From Mytilinidion resinicola (lineage: Eukaryota > Ascomycota > Dothideomycetes > Mytilinidiales > Mytilinidiaceae): a stretch of 64,000 nucleotides of DNA. A program made the translations under genes and the position numbers. Each line of letters starts with the position of its first letter. Position 1 is the first letter of the stretch. Where the stretch lies: assembly GCF_010093595.1 (NCBI RefSeq), contig NW_022985438.1, forward strand, positions 248,001-312,000. Direction: 5' to 3'. The notes below the pieces were generated by a model, which worked only from the letters and a program-made list of their open reading frames with translations, searched no databases and was not told the DNA's origin. This document shows positions 1 through 10,296 of the stretch, piece after piece.

Positions 1-261
1 CAACGTATTGAAGTCCACCTTGCCGCTCGTCGAGCTAATGACGGGGCTGCGGTCGAACAGGCCATGGTCCAGAACTCCGATGTAGGTGGTGCTTGCAAGA
101 AGGGCGACAAAGACGATTGTATGTATAGGATGAGTGCAGGCGCGTTTCGATATAGACAATAGCACTGGAGACAGATGGCGGTCATACCAGCTGGGGCTAG
201 TCTTCTTCTGAGCACTATCACCCCCCCGCCATCGCGTGGGCATAAAGGAGGCTCCTAACAT
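1..261 (-). CDS. HMG-CoA reductase, N-terminal fragment (runs off the window)
   Basis: Reading the minus strand from an ATG at 261 gives 87 codons open to the window edge. The segment has a short basic N-terminus, the stretch CTHPIHTIVFVALLAST and then GVLDHGLFD. This matches how fungal 3-hydroxy-3-methylglutaryl-CoA reductases begin: a cytosolic lead followed by the first ER membrane span with a conserved P-I-H-T-I pattern. The enzyme makes mevalonate for sterol and isoprenoid synthesis in the ER membrane. The sterol-sensing and catalytic domains lie outside the window, so the call rests on the N-terminus only. Any other multi-span ER protein with a similar start would be the alternative. 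Confidence 0.6.
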   Translation of the reverse strand, partial: MLGASFMPTRWRGGDSAQKKTSPSWYDRHLSPVLLSISKRACTHPIHTIVFVALLASTTYIGVLDHGLFDRSPVISSTSGKVDFNTL

Positions 262-1419
262 GGTGTCTGTTTCTCCAGCGTGAAGAAGCTACTGTGCAGC
301 TGCTTTTGGTGAATTGCGGGATTTAGAGAGAGGACGGTCACGCCAGACTTCGGGTGGCTGCGAGCGAGGTATTTACAGGATCCGGGGAGGTGGATGGAGT
401 CGACGGCGATGCAGGTGCGGATATGCGTGGTACTGAAGTCCGGCGAATTGGAGCGCGCGCCACGAGGAGAGGCACGACGGCGTCGCTGATGCTGCAGCAG
501 TATGGCGGGGGAGAACGGCGGTTGTGGGAGGTGCCCAGGCGAAGGCGGCGGTGGAGGGCGAGGAGGTGCTTTCTACGGCTGCTCAGAGGTTGCGGACTGG
601 ACTTCAGTGACAAGCACCTGCAGGGACCGTGCATCTCCAATTTTTAGGACCGGGTTTACGCATCAGTGCCAAGCGCCTCACCGCCCGCGCCTTTGTCTGG
701 CCTGCGGTGCGTTTGCCGGCTTGTATCAGATGGACAACATGTTACAAAGGCGCTGGCGGCTTAGTATTGTTCGCTCGGTGTTGATTGTCTCTCTACTGCT
801 CCGTGGCCGGCCGGCTCCTGAGCACGGCAGCAGGATTCTCGTCGAATTGACCAAGAAGAGGGTCCACCACCGACCAATCATGCTGCCGTGCCTATCCCAA
901 TAACGTCCCGCTTCCTGCACGCCGCTAACGCCCCCGCGGAGCAAAAGTTGGAACCCAGCGTTTGCTCTCCCAGGGTTCGTTGGGGTTCAGTTTCATCAAA
1001 CACTACTGTCATCAAACCCAGAGTGGCAAAGGGACCACAGAGAGCAACCGTGCCTCGCTGGTAAGTGGTGTCATACAAAATAAGTTCGCGGGAAGATTCG
1101 CCACGGCTGCAAGGGACGCGTACGACGGTGGCGGAGTGAATGTGCGGGGCTCCACGTGGCTGAGATAAGCACATATCGATACCTATCCAGTGAATTGGAG
1201 GATGCTTCAGGTCCCTGCATCAGTTTCAAGAGTATTTCTTCTGTGCATTTGATGACTGTTAATGTGATCCAGGCTTGGAAGGGACTTCCTTCTGTTCGAA
1301 TTCTAGAACTTTATCTGATTTAGCATGCCTTTATTCTATGCGCCACGCAAAATGCTTGATCGATGCCTATCCGTTTGCCAGTGCTTGCGTCAGTTCCGCA
1401 GCCAGTTAGAACCCCTCAT
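262..1419. other. Intergenic; no supported gene
   Basis: Only short ORFs with no recognisable family occur here. The left part is the promoter and 5' UTR side of the minus-strand HMG-CoA reductase gene. The right part is 3' of the DUF3605 gene. I see no RNA gene or repeat. Confidence 0.5.
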
Positions 1420-2483
1420 TTATGCTATCTTTGCAGACATTGGGATGTCCCCGTTCGTAATCTCCTTGATGAAGGCTTCGTCAGGCCGATAGAGCATGAC
1501 ATGGAAATGCTCGACAGCATGGACTGACTTCAGCGATCTCCAGTTCGAGAACCAAATTAGCTGCAACCATGTCAAAACGGAGTTGAAACGAAGAGATAAC
1601 GAGGAGCGGGGTACGGACGTGATCTGGGTTGATGCGCGAAGCAAAAGTCTTCCGCACATAGTCATCTATTTCCTTCGATACCTCCGGCGTGATTCGACCC
1701 GTGACCGCGTCTTCCTCGAGCTCAAACTTGGTCCATATAACAAGGTGGGCGATGTCCTCGTCGATGCCGTATGGCCAGTCGTTGTAAAGGATCTTGATGT
1801 CCTCTGCGCGCAATCACTTCCGTCAGCCCGCCCCTCGCTACACACAGCCATCACCAAGAACCGCACCTGGATATTCAAACGGCGCGCCCTTTGGCTTCAG
1901 ATCTTTCCATTGCAGCCGCTCGTTCACGATGAAATTCATGATGGACCCATACTCCTTGGCGAGCCCGAACGTGAACTGCCTGTACTTGCGCAAGTCAGAA
2001 GGCACGCGGTGGAATCTATCAACTCGTCCGCTCTCTGGCGACAGCGTTAGAAAGAAGAAGATTTCAGGCGATGCGTGTATCTGAGCCTGTACCGACGATT
2101 TCCTTGACCTGAGGCCAGGCCAGGCGTGCGTAGTCCGAGTCCGGCGTGCCGATGATGCGTCGGTCTTTGTCGCCCAGGTCACGCAGAAAGTCAGGGCACT
2201 CGGCCGGCCACTGATCCTGTGGCACGTTGACCAGCCAGAAGGGGAGCGCGGGGCTGGCGCTCTCTGGCATCGTGCTGTTTCGAAACGGGCGAGGTACCCA
2301 GTTATATGGAGGGGTGTAACCGTGGCAAGAATAGGTGGCGTTGGCAGCTAGAAGTGCGGTTAATTGCTGACGATCAATTGACTGGATTGGTATCTGTGGA
2401 TCAATATTGATATGGGCGACATCGCATGTGGCGCCTTCATGGTGATAAGGCCAGCAAACAGACCTCAGGAAGAACATTTGCAT
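1420..2483 (-). CDS. DUF3605 family protein (N-acetylglucosamine-induced protein 1-like)
   Basis: Four exons join in frame: 2483-2093, 2034-1867, 1803-1619 and 1560-1420. Introns are 58, 63 and 58 nt. The first has GTACAG, a CTAAC branch site and CAG; the third uses a weaker GTCCGT donor. The product contains the family hallmarks in order: [91 protein letters not shown], and [21 protein letters not shown]3605 proteins are soluble fungal proteins; the Candida member is induced by N-acetylglucosamine, but the biochemical role is unknown. The start at 2483 is the longest; a Met about 70 codons later is a possible alternative. Confidence 0.82.
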
Positions 2484-3588
2484 TCACACGATTCTGAATT
2501 GACAGTGAATGAGAAGAGATGAAACAGCGTCCTCGCCTTTTCCTATTTCAAACAGCCTCGCCCACAGGAGTCTCCCTGCACGACCACCAAAGCTCAAACA
2601 GCGCCAGAGAATAAGTTTCCGCGCCGCACAAACATATTGGCGCAATCTCGGGCTCTCAGCCACTCGATGCGCCCTGCCCGGAGTCGCCTCCCTCTTGGTG
2701 TTGCTCTGCCGTGGCTTTGCACAGGGGCAACCCGCAGCCCCCGCCGCCGCATCGCTCGAAAGGGGCTGCGATTGGCGCCGCTTCTAAGATTGATTGGCGG
2801 CCAGGTCTTCCACAGACACCGAGGACTGCCTCTTCCTCAGGGCTCCCTCTCTGCCTCTCTATATTGGCTAGATGAACCCTTAGATTGAGTGCCTCCTGGC
2901 GCACAGCGATAACCAGTCTGCCGGCGCCTGATAGGGAGGTACTTGTAGCACTTGTAGCACTTGTAGGTCGAGACGGCCTGCGATCAGCTGTACTCTTTCC
3001 TTCTCCTAACTACACTTCCTTCGCCTCTCTCTCGTCAATCCTTCAATCCTTTCGCAAGTCGAAGAATGCGCTTTGAATAGCCGCTCCCCACGCTCTTTAC
3101 GTCCAGCTCGCACCTGTCACTCGTTTCCCGACATCTTCGACTCTCATTCCAGTCGCTTTGCGCAATCACACGCCCACGTCCAGCACATCTATTCCAGGAT
3201 CAAATCAATCAACCGCCCCAAACAACCTCACGTCCCATTGACATCGCTCGGATTACCTGCATTTCGAGTTCACATCTCGCGCCAGCAACTCTACTCACGG
3301 CGGACGCGACCACAATCAATCCTCTCCCGATCGCGACTCCTAACCAGGCGCAATCAACCGCCGCGGATTTCAATACATTCCTCACCTCCTCTGGAGCTCC
3401 CCCTGTGACACCACTCGACGTAGCAACCACACCCCGCATTCCCAGCCGTCGCCTGCACCTTTCCCTGGAATATCAATCCACAGGGCTATAAACCACAATC
3501 TCCACCCCGCGCGCCAACCAACATCTTCTTCATCCACGAAAGGACCCACCCTCACCCAACTCCTCTCCACTCCTCACGAAACCCCACA
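2484..3588. other. Long divergent intergenic region, pyrimidine-rich toward the right gene
   Basis: No gene is supported. At about 2940-2968 the 9-mer ACTTGTAGC is repeated about three times in tandem. From 3080 to 3580 the plus strand is CT/CA-rich, a common feature of fungal promoters and 5' UTRs upstream of highly expressed genes; it leads into the start codon at 3589. Confidence 0.5.
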
Positions 3589-3942
3589 ATGGCCGTCGTC
3601 CGCGACCCCGCCTTCTGGCGCCGCTTCAGCATGGCTGTGCATCTCGACGAGGAAGCGCAGAACCCGCAGGGAGCGGGGCCGGAGCTGAAGCACTCGTACG
3701 TCCATGCCCCTTCCTAACCCCTCTTGCCCACTTCCCACCCCTTCCCCAAACCCTCTCCTTCACGGATTCATACCTGGCGCGCGCTGACTCTCGTAACCAG
3801 CGACTCCTGGCTCGCGCGCCAGAACCTAAAGTCCTCGCGCCGCACCTTCATCTGCTGGATCTTCTGGCTCGTCTTCGCGGCGCTGGTCGCGGGCATCGTC
3901 ATCGTCGTGCTGTTCCTGAAGGCCAAGGCCATCATACACTAA
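3589..3942 (+). CDS. Small conserved fungal single-pass membrane protein (82 aa)
   Basis: Exons 3589-3695 and 3801-3942 are joined across a 105-nt intron (GTACGT donor, CTGAC branch, CCAG acceptor). The product starts MAVVRDPAFWRRFSMAVHLD, then an acidic linker, DSWLARQ, a basic KSSRRT patch, and a C-terminal hydrophobic span of about 25 residues (WIFWLVFAALVAGIVIVVLF) with a short basic tail. The layout is that of a tail-anchored protein with a cytosolic N-terminus. Small proteins with this start are widespread in Pezizomycotina, but I know no assigned function. The start codon context (CACAATGG) is good and the frame is open throughout. It is too short and too split for a simple ORF scan. 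Confidence 0.8.
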
Positions 3943-4442
3943 GCCCGTGCTTCTGTTCACGAAAGCTCGTTTGAACGATTAATGGGTAATGGACTGGAAC
4001 TGGGCTGGGCTGGACTGGGTTGGGCTGAGGCGTGGCTTGGGGAAATTGGACGTGCGGACGATGGGTGTGGACCAAAGGAGAGGGGAGGGGGGATCTGGTA
4101 TTGTGGACAACTGTGAGGCCAACTGTGAGGCCTGGAGTTTGACTGTTTGGAGCTTGTCCTTGTTTTTTTTTGGATGGAGTAAGGTGGAAAGGAAAAATGG
4201 GGATGATACCAATGAGAATTATATATGTTAGACATCGAATTCGAGAATCTAGAAAACCGATGGCGAGGCTTTACGAGTTTACCGCATGTTCAAAAGTATG
4301 CTGACTCCAGTTACGCAATGGTAGAGAGGTGTATGCAGAGCCAATTCCTGCACCTAGTGCATCTGATTCAAGTCCTAGTATACAAATTGGGATATCGTTG
4401 TCCTGATTTTCCCGCCCAACGCCATGCTCATGCATTATGTAA
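3943..4442. other. Convergent intergenic region between tail-to-tail genes
   Basis: This is the shared 3' region of the small membrane protein gene and the U2AF35 gene. G-rich stretches on the plus strand and a T9 tract near 4165 are seen; no gene or structured RNA is supported. Confidence 0.5.
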
Positions 4443-5335
4443 TCACACCTCCATCTCAGTATCCTCCTTGATATTGAGCGCCTTCATACGAGCGTCAATT
4501 GGATAATCCCTAAGAGCCACCCCTCATTAGCAACAAGTAGCCCAACTCAAGCAGCAAAAAGCAAAAAGTCGGCCCGTGGTGTCGCAAGTGATACAATTAC
4601 CGCCTAGCATTCGCAGCGCCGGGGCTCGGGCTCCTCGACTCGCTGCGCGGATCTCGGCCACGTTCCTTCAGCCACTTGCGAGTCTCCATGTCCAACTCGC
4701 GCTCCAGCTCCGGGGTTGGTTCCTTGCGATGGATGAAGTTGCAGAAGCCGCCGCGGACGCAGCCCTCGCCGCTGTTGAGGCGGCAGCACGCCTCGCGGAA
4801 GTCGGTGACCGGCGACAGCTCGCAGTAGATGGGGCGGCCGCCGTACCAGCGCGAGTTGAGAGCGTCGCAGGCCGTCTGCGCGTCTTCCTCGTACTTGAAG
4901 CGTGCGTAGACGTTGCCGATGAGATCTGAGGTAACGTTCGTGTTAGCCTGTGCTCATGAAACTCGAGGAGGGGAGGACTCACGGTCGTTGTTGTTGTCGC
5001 ACACGACAACTTCCTCGATCAGGCCGTACTTGATCATCTCGCACCAGAAATCCTCGTAGAAGTTGTCGAAGTGGATCTGCAGCTGCGCGGCGCTCATCTT
5101 GCTCTTGGGATCGTAGGCTGGATTCTGGTACATGTTGGGGAGGAGGATGGTCTGCGAGTACGAGGGTTTGACGTGCTTGCGCGAGCAGCGGTCACCGTGG
5201 CGACATGCGCCGATCTTGTAGTAGAAGCTACAATTGACCTGGGGGTGGGGTGTTAGTTGGTATTTTGAGACTGAGAGTTGAGCGCCGTACCTTGTCCTGC
5301 TCAGTTCCGAAGATGGAAGCGAGATAGTTAGCCAT
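4443..5335 (-). CDS. U2AF1: U2 snRNP auxiliary factor small subunit (U2AF35)
   Basis: Four exons: 5335-5291, 5238-4983, 4925-4601 and 4509-4443, giving 230 aa. Order of parts: MANYLASIFGTEQDK, a CCCH zinc finger (about residues 18-36, CSFYYKIGACRHGDRC), a UHM-type RRM (LIGNVYARFKYEEDAQ within it), a second CCCH finger (CCRLNSGEGCVRGGFCNFIH) and a short Arg/Ser tail (SESRSPSP). This is the canonical order of U2AF35, the nuclear splicing factor that recognises the AG at the 3' splice site with U2AF65. The last exon adds about 22 residues after the tail and is inferred from a GTAATT donor, GCTAAT branch and TTAG acceptor in the right phase. If that intron is not used the protein ends at 4597. 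The first intron directly follows codon 15. Confidence 0.93.
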
Positions 5336-5957
5336 AATGACGGTCTCTAGAGTAGATGGGTGGTGAAGGGTGAGGTCGTCGTGAAGAACGGTTGTGGGTG
5401 GCGTTGCAGTCGTCGCGCCGCTGAGGTTTTGTAGACGACTCGCGACGAGAGGTGAGGTTGACAAATTGCGCCAAGAATCTTCTAGATGCCGGTTCGAACT
5501 GCCCGAGCCGGTTCTGGCTGCCCCTTCTTTCGAGCCACTTTCTGCCTACCACTTGCAAGAATTTGCATTGATCAGTTCACTATAAGAACTACCTCCTAGG
5601 GATAAGCTTGCCTATTTCCAGTCCAAAGTAGCTAGTCTAGAGATTGCCTGCCTGGCCTGCCTGGAGGGATTCGCCCGACCGTCGACGCTAGACTTAAAAC
5701 CGGTGTCTGCCTGATCTTCGTGTGACCTCCTGAAAGACTCCTTCGCTGTATATAACTTCGCCTTGCCGTTATATCTACAGGCTTATCAAAACATCAACTT
5801 ATCATACTAAAGTCGTGTTGGTTCACCCTCAGTCCTGGACACCTCCCGACCGCCACGCTCGTTTGCCACCCGCGTCATAACTCTTGTGGTTGCGGACATT
5901 CTCGCACGTTTTGCTTGGTTTCTTGGGTGCCAAGTCTTGAACAGGTACAGAAACAGC
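5336..5957. other. Divergent promoter region, U2AF35 versus metallopeptidase
   Basis: About 620 bp separate two start codons pointing away from each other, so both promoters must lie here. A TATA-like tract (TATATAACTT) occurs near 5748-5757. No coding sequence is supported. Confidence 0.5.
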
Positions 5958-8525
5958 ATGCCTCCTAGGCGATCTCCTAAGCGATCGTTCGTGAGGCTAG
6001 ACAACATTGAAGACGGCGAGACTGTCCATCAGGTATGAGTCGCAGTACCCTCTCCAAATAGCGACCGCGTGTCTTGCTTACATGTCCGCCAGCGCTGTGT
6101 ACTCATCTCAGGCCGATGCGAGTCGTTCACCAAAGGGGAAGACTTCATATCAATTTCAACTCTTGTTGCCTATGGATCTGATGCCTTTCCGGTCCAAAAT
6201 TGGCCTGCTGCTGAAGGCCACTTCAGAGCTCTCATTATTCTCTCTCCTGGACTGAACAAGGTCGTCTTGAAGCACCATCACAATGGAGAGTTTCTGGCTG
6301 AAGTTTCTTTCAATGTCACTTATATTCCACTTCTTCAATTTCCACCCCTTCATCTCGCTATCATGGTTGGAAAAGATTCTCCTCTTCTGATCGACTGCCC
6401 TCCGGTAAAGAGGGGTGCTTACTCTACCGCGCATGCCGACCTTGACGGAGCTATATCAAAGCTGCGTATGACAGCTTACATGTGGCAAGCACTCACTGCA
6501 GAAGACATGCGATCTAAAGGACTTGGGCGCCGATCGTTTCGTTTCGATGAGGAGTGGGCTGTCGATACCCTTAGTCGCGACTTTCTCCAAGCCACTTATA
6601 ACGACGACCTCGAGAGCGAGAATGCTATGAGGTCGACTGCGAAGGTTCACATCATTAGGTCCTCAAAGACTACGAAGGAACTACGAAGTGCCAACATCAC
6701 CCAACAAAACCCGAGTGCCAGCCGCAAGCATGACCTCTTCGAGTTTTTCCTAGATGCATTGAAAGAAACTGGTGGTCCTTTTACCTCCTCCGCTCACCCT
6801 GTAGTTGCTGGTCTTATCCTCGATGCACACTACTCACCGAGCCAGAAGATCATTCTCGCCCACGCTGCTTTGGGTTGCCACAATCCCGACGGTATCTCTT
6901 TAGGCATGTTCGGAAGTCACCTCACGTACTCTTGGCCGCGCTTCATTGAAGAGGTCCCCGCCTGTCTCACAGATACAAGACCACCGGGAGACAAAGTCGG
7001 CAATGACAATGGCGAGTGTGGAACCATGTGGGAAGCGTGCTCGATAGGCCAGGGTGCACATATCCATGAAGTGGGACATGCTTTCGGCCAACCGCATCGT
7101 CCCGGCATCATGGAACGTGGTTTTGCTCAGGATTGGCCCAAGAACTTTCTACCTCGTACAGCATATTGCTCAGCCAAGAAGACAGAAGGTGTGGTGGTTA
7201 CTGCTGAGACACCGAACAATGCCCACTGGAACCTCATCGATGCGCTATCGTTCAAAGCACTGCCTCATTTCAGACTGCCTTCCGATCCTATCCTACCAGC
7301 GAAAATGCGAGACCTCCTGCCCAACGTTCAACTAGAGTACGTGGATGACGAAGATCTGAAACCCGCGATTGGTATCGAGTCGGCAATTGGGATTGCGCGG
7401 ATACAATTCAATGATACTACGGAAGACCATCCGTCCGTGTCTGAGCCAATGAAGATTCTTCGGTACACGATGGAAGACCTCGAGAAGCGCTTTGATCGTA
7501 CGGAGCATCTGAAGCTCCACGTACTAGGGATGAACGGCAAAGAGAGGAACGTCAGCAACGTTTGGAAGATCTTCTCGAGCACGTCGTATGTCCGCGTGCC
7601 TGGCACTTCGCTGAAGCTCTACAAGAGGGGTGTGTACGGGGATCGGTTTGAGAGCAGATCAGAGGATGAACGTGTGTGGGAGTGGGCTCAGCTTCTTCAT
7701 GAGAAGAAGAGCGATGGCACCCGTAAGATAGCTTCCCCTTGTGCTATTTGCCGTGAGAACATTCTAACGCGCTCGCCTAGTAACACGAGCCGTCAAAGTC
7801 GACATGCGTGTCGGGGCAATCTGGGACGGCGGCGTCGTTTACTACGAAGACGGCCACAGATCGCATTGGGGGCCCATGCGTAGTCCGGGAGGCCATGAGC
7901 ATCACTTTGGTACCTATCTCCGCTCCCAAACCCGACTTCCAAATTAACACGATCAATGTCAGGAGGCGGAAGTTCCGAAGCCATCGACCTCCCACCAAAT
8001 GTAGAAATCAAGAAGATCGAAGTCAACCGCAAAGACGACTGGGGAGTCATGTCGGGTGTGCGGATGCATCTCAGCAACGGCGATGTGAAAGGCGAACTGA
8101 ATGCCCGTGGGGGTTCGAACGTTCTCACGTTGGGTAAACAGCCTATTCTTCTACTCTTCTCTTGCCCACTCAGCCCACGCTAATGCTGACATGTTGTTGG
8201 CAGAACCCGGCCGCCATGAACGAATCATCGGCTTCTACGGCGCCAACGACTGGGGCCGCAATTTCTCTGGCGTCCTCCAATTCGGTATTATCACCGCGCC
8301 GAAAGACATTGAGCTCCCAGCACAGGTGTACGACTTGCCGGAACTCAAGAACACGGACGGTGGGCTGGGCGAGGTAAGCTAAAATCTAATCCAACAAACA
8401 CGTCGTGTAGGTACTGACGTGTGTATTAGAACCCAACGCGGGACTCGGACATGGAGGACGGCTCGGGCACAGACGGTGAGAGTGAGGACACCGAATCCGA
8501 GACTGGGTTTTTGTTATTCGACTAA
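5958..8525 (+). CDS. Zinc metallopeptidase with C-terminal jacalin-like domain (YIL108W family)
   Basis: Six exons: 5958-6032, 6093-7722, 7781-7909, 7963-8133, 8204-8373 and 8430-8525; 756 aa. The N-terminal two thirds match the fungal putative metallopeptidase family typified by yeast YIL108W (Metallopep). At about residues 350-360 the sequence HEVGHAFGQPH gives a full HExxHxxGxxH zinc site with catalytic Glu351, followed by IMERGF. Exons 3-5 encode a jacalin-like beta-prism lectin domain (VGAIWDGGVVYYEDG, IKKIEVNRKDDWGVMSGVRM, GFYGANDW). The last exon is an acidic tail. The jacalin fold suggests glycan binding, so the enzyme may act on glycosylated substrates; this is inference. There is no signal peptide, so a cytosolic location is likely. 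All introns have CTAAC-like branch sites and keep frame. Confidence 0.88.
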
Positions 8526-8639
8526 CTGGCGTGAAGATCCTGAGGATTCCGAGGATGATCTGTAGCCTGATCGGCCGTTTGACTTATGGAATGTGCAGAT
8601 ACGGATGAGGATTCCCTGGAAGGTGGAGTGTATGACTAG

Positions 8640-9480
8640 GGCTCCGGGAAGTCTCCGTTTGTATGCCACATGTCTGATTTGCATGCGCGATCATTGACTT
8701 CCTATTCGAATTCAGGAGAGTGCGTTGGAGGACTTCGGACGGCGGCAGGCGCTTGTTATCATACTGAAATATGGGCGCTATATACACGCTCAAGCTCCTG
8801 CTTCTTGTGCCGGATCCGAAGAACGCGCTGGAGCAACCCTGATGATAGCAGTCGCTAGTGACCACTACATGTCCGATTTGCATGCTCGGGACTGTTACTT
8901 CCGATTCGCATTTTCTTGAGTATGCTGGAGGACTTCATGTACGCGGAGATGCGAGTCTGATATCCACGGTCGAGAACTATGCATCCAGTCCAGCTTCTCT
9001 TGAGTGTGCTAGAGGACCCCAGGCTGGGGCAAGCGCCTGGTACGTACATGCCAGAATGGGAGTTTGATATCCACGGTCGAGAATTTTGCATCCAGTCTAG
9101 AATCTCGTGAAGGTGTTGGGGGACTCCAGGCAGTGGCGAAAACATGTTGGCTCAAAATGCGACGTTGAAGCGTTTACATCCTAGTTTGATCTCTAAAACC
9201 ATGTTGGGGGACTTCACACGGTGGTAAGAATGTGTACACTCGAGCTCTAATAGCGGGCTTGATTTGGGCTTTCCAAAACTTTACATTCTACTCTAAACTC
9301 GAAAAGCACGTTGGAAGACTTCACGCAGTGGTAGAGGTGCGTCATAGGAAATCATAAGAACCGATCTGAATCGCGATGTTGAGAACTTTACATCCTATTC
9401 AGAATTTTTTGAGTATGCTGGAGGACTTCACGCAGTGGCAAAAGCACATGATGTACACACACAGTCTACAAATCATCATT
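8640..9480. repeat. Degenerate tandem repeat, unit about 90-110 bp, roughly eight copies
   Basis: Two landmarks recur in register on the plus strand. One is GAGAACTTTACATCC (near 8972, 9079, 9166, 9272, 9381, with older copies near 8689 and 8887). The other is TGCTGGAGGACTTCACGCAG (near 8720, 8923, 9007, 9111, 9205, 9311, 9416). Spacing is about 85-110 bp. Copies are diverged, which points to an old array. On the minus strand several copies start with GTAC and end with TAG after 57-67 nt, like an intron. The array lies just 3' of the minus-strand gene at 9532-10296. Isolated copies occur on the other side of that gene near 10491-10552 and 10856-10914. Confidence 0.8.
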
Positions 9481-9531
9481 GAATTTATATTATCCTGCAC
9501 ACCCTCGCACCCCTCCGATTCTCCCCCAGCC

Positions 9532-10296
9532 CTACTCGGCCGCCGGCAAAACCGGAGCAAAATTACCCCTAATCGCATACCTCCGCTCACCCTCATTCCA
9601 AACAACCCCGTATCCCCTCTCAATAACCTTCAGCATGCCCTCCGCCCTCTGAACCACAAGCCCCATCACCATCGTCTTGAGCGGCTCGAAACCCAGCCGA
9701 GGCGGCCCAAACGCCGCCACCCACACCCGCGCTCTCTCGACCGTCCCCTCCACTCTCCACACCGCGTCGTCAAATGCCACCGGAAACTATGCCATATCCA
9801 ACCTCAGTTAGCCTGCTGAAGGACCTCATACAGTGGCAACCACACGTACATTCATCTGCTCAGCGATCCCGGTACGTATCTCCGTTCGCAGCTCCTCGAC
9901 TTTCTGCCGCAACTCGTCCTCGCCTAACGGCACTTTCGCCAGCGCCGTGCGGATCTCACCTTCAAGTCGCCGTGTATGCCGCTGCAGGCGGAGGACCAGG
10001 GCGACAAGATCGGGTTTGGACAGCCCGTTCAGCTCAGAGACGGAGTGCTCGGTATCGGGCTCGCTCTCATCGTCGTCAGTCGACGGCTTGGGCTCCAACT
10101 CATCCCGTGCACGCTTTGTGGCGCGGTTAGACGCGGTGGGGGCCGTGGTGGTAGGCGGTATTGACAGGGTGGGCTGCGCGCTGTCGCTTTTGTTGGTAGT
10201 TTGGCCGGGAGGGCCGGCGTAGAAGGGGTTTTTGCCATGTTTTTGGTGCTTCGTTGGCTTGGAGGGGGCCGATGGAGGGTCATTTTGGGGGTTCAT
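9532..10296 (-). CDS. Hypothetical protein (233 aa), charged, two exons
   Basis: Exon 1 runs 10296-9850 and exon 2 9786-9532. The 63-nt intron has a GTACGT donor, GCTAAC branch and ATAG acceptor. The N-terminal third is Pro/Lys-rich (HQKHGKNPFYAG), followed by a basic NRATKRARDE patch that could be a nuclear signal and an acidic DDDESEPDTE stretch. A helical segment with a coiled-coil pattern follows (LSKPDLVALVLRLQ to ELRTEIRTGIAEQM, about residues 95-148). Exon 2 encodes a more globular part containing WVAAFGPPRLGFEPLKTMVM. I do not recognise the family. The ATG at 10296 is the first in frame; an upstream frame lacks ATG. The intron itself is a copy of the neighbouring repeat. Confidence 0.6.
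9787..9849 (-). repeat. Intron that is a copy of the flanking repeat (introner-like candidate)
   Basis: The plus-strand sequence contains CTGCTGAAGGACCTCATACA then GTGGCA, closely matching the array core. The array copy at 9395-9456 is 62 nt; this intron is 63 nt. Both begin GTAC and end ATAG on the minus strand. Only this copy has a clear CTAAC branch site; the array copies read CATACTCA there. Confidence 0.6.

Noticed and set aside
338..1174. Overlapping ORFs of 68-133 aa on both strands upstream of the HMG-CoA reductase start
   Set aside because: Low-complexity, Arg-rich, no family signature, several lacking ATG; best explained as chance frames in GC-rich promoter DNA.
1496..2050. 184-aa plus-strand ORF
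   Set aside because: It lies antisense to the DUF3605 exons, whose spliced product has clear family motifs.
5490..5525. B-box-like GGTTCGAACTGCC
   Set aside because: No A-box at tRNA distance and no cloverleaf.
8855..9145. 96-aa minus ORF across the repeat array with recurring KSSSILKK
   Set aside because: The recurrence is a by-product of the DNA repeat; copies are in different frames, so coding selection is not supported.
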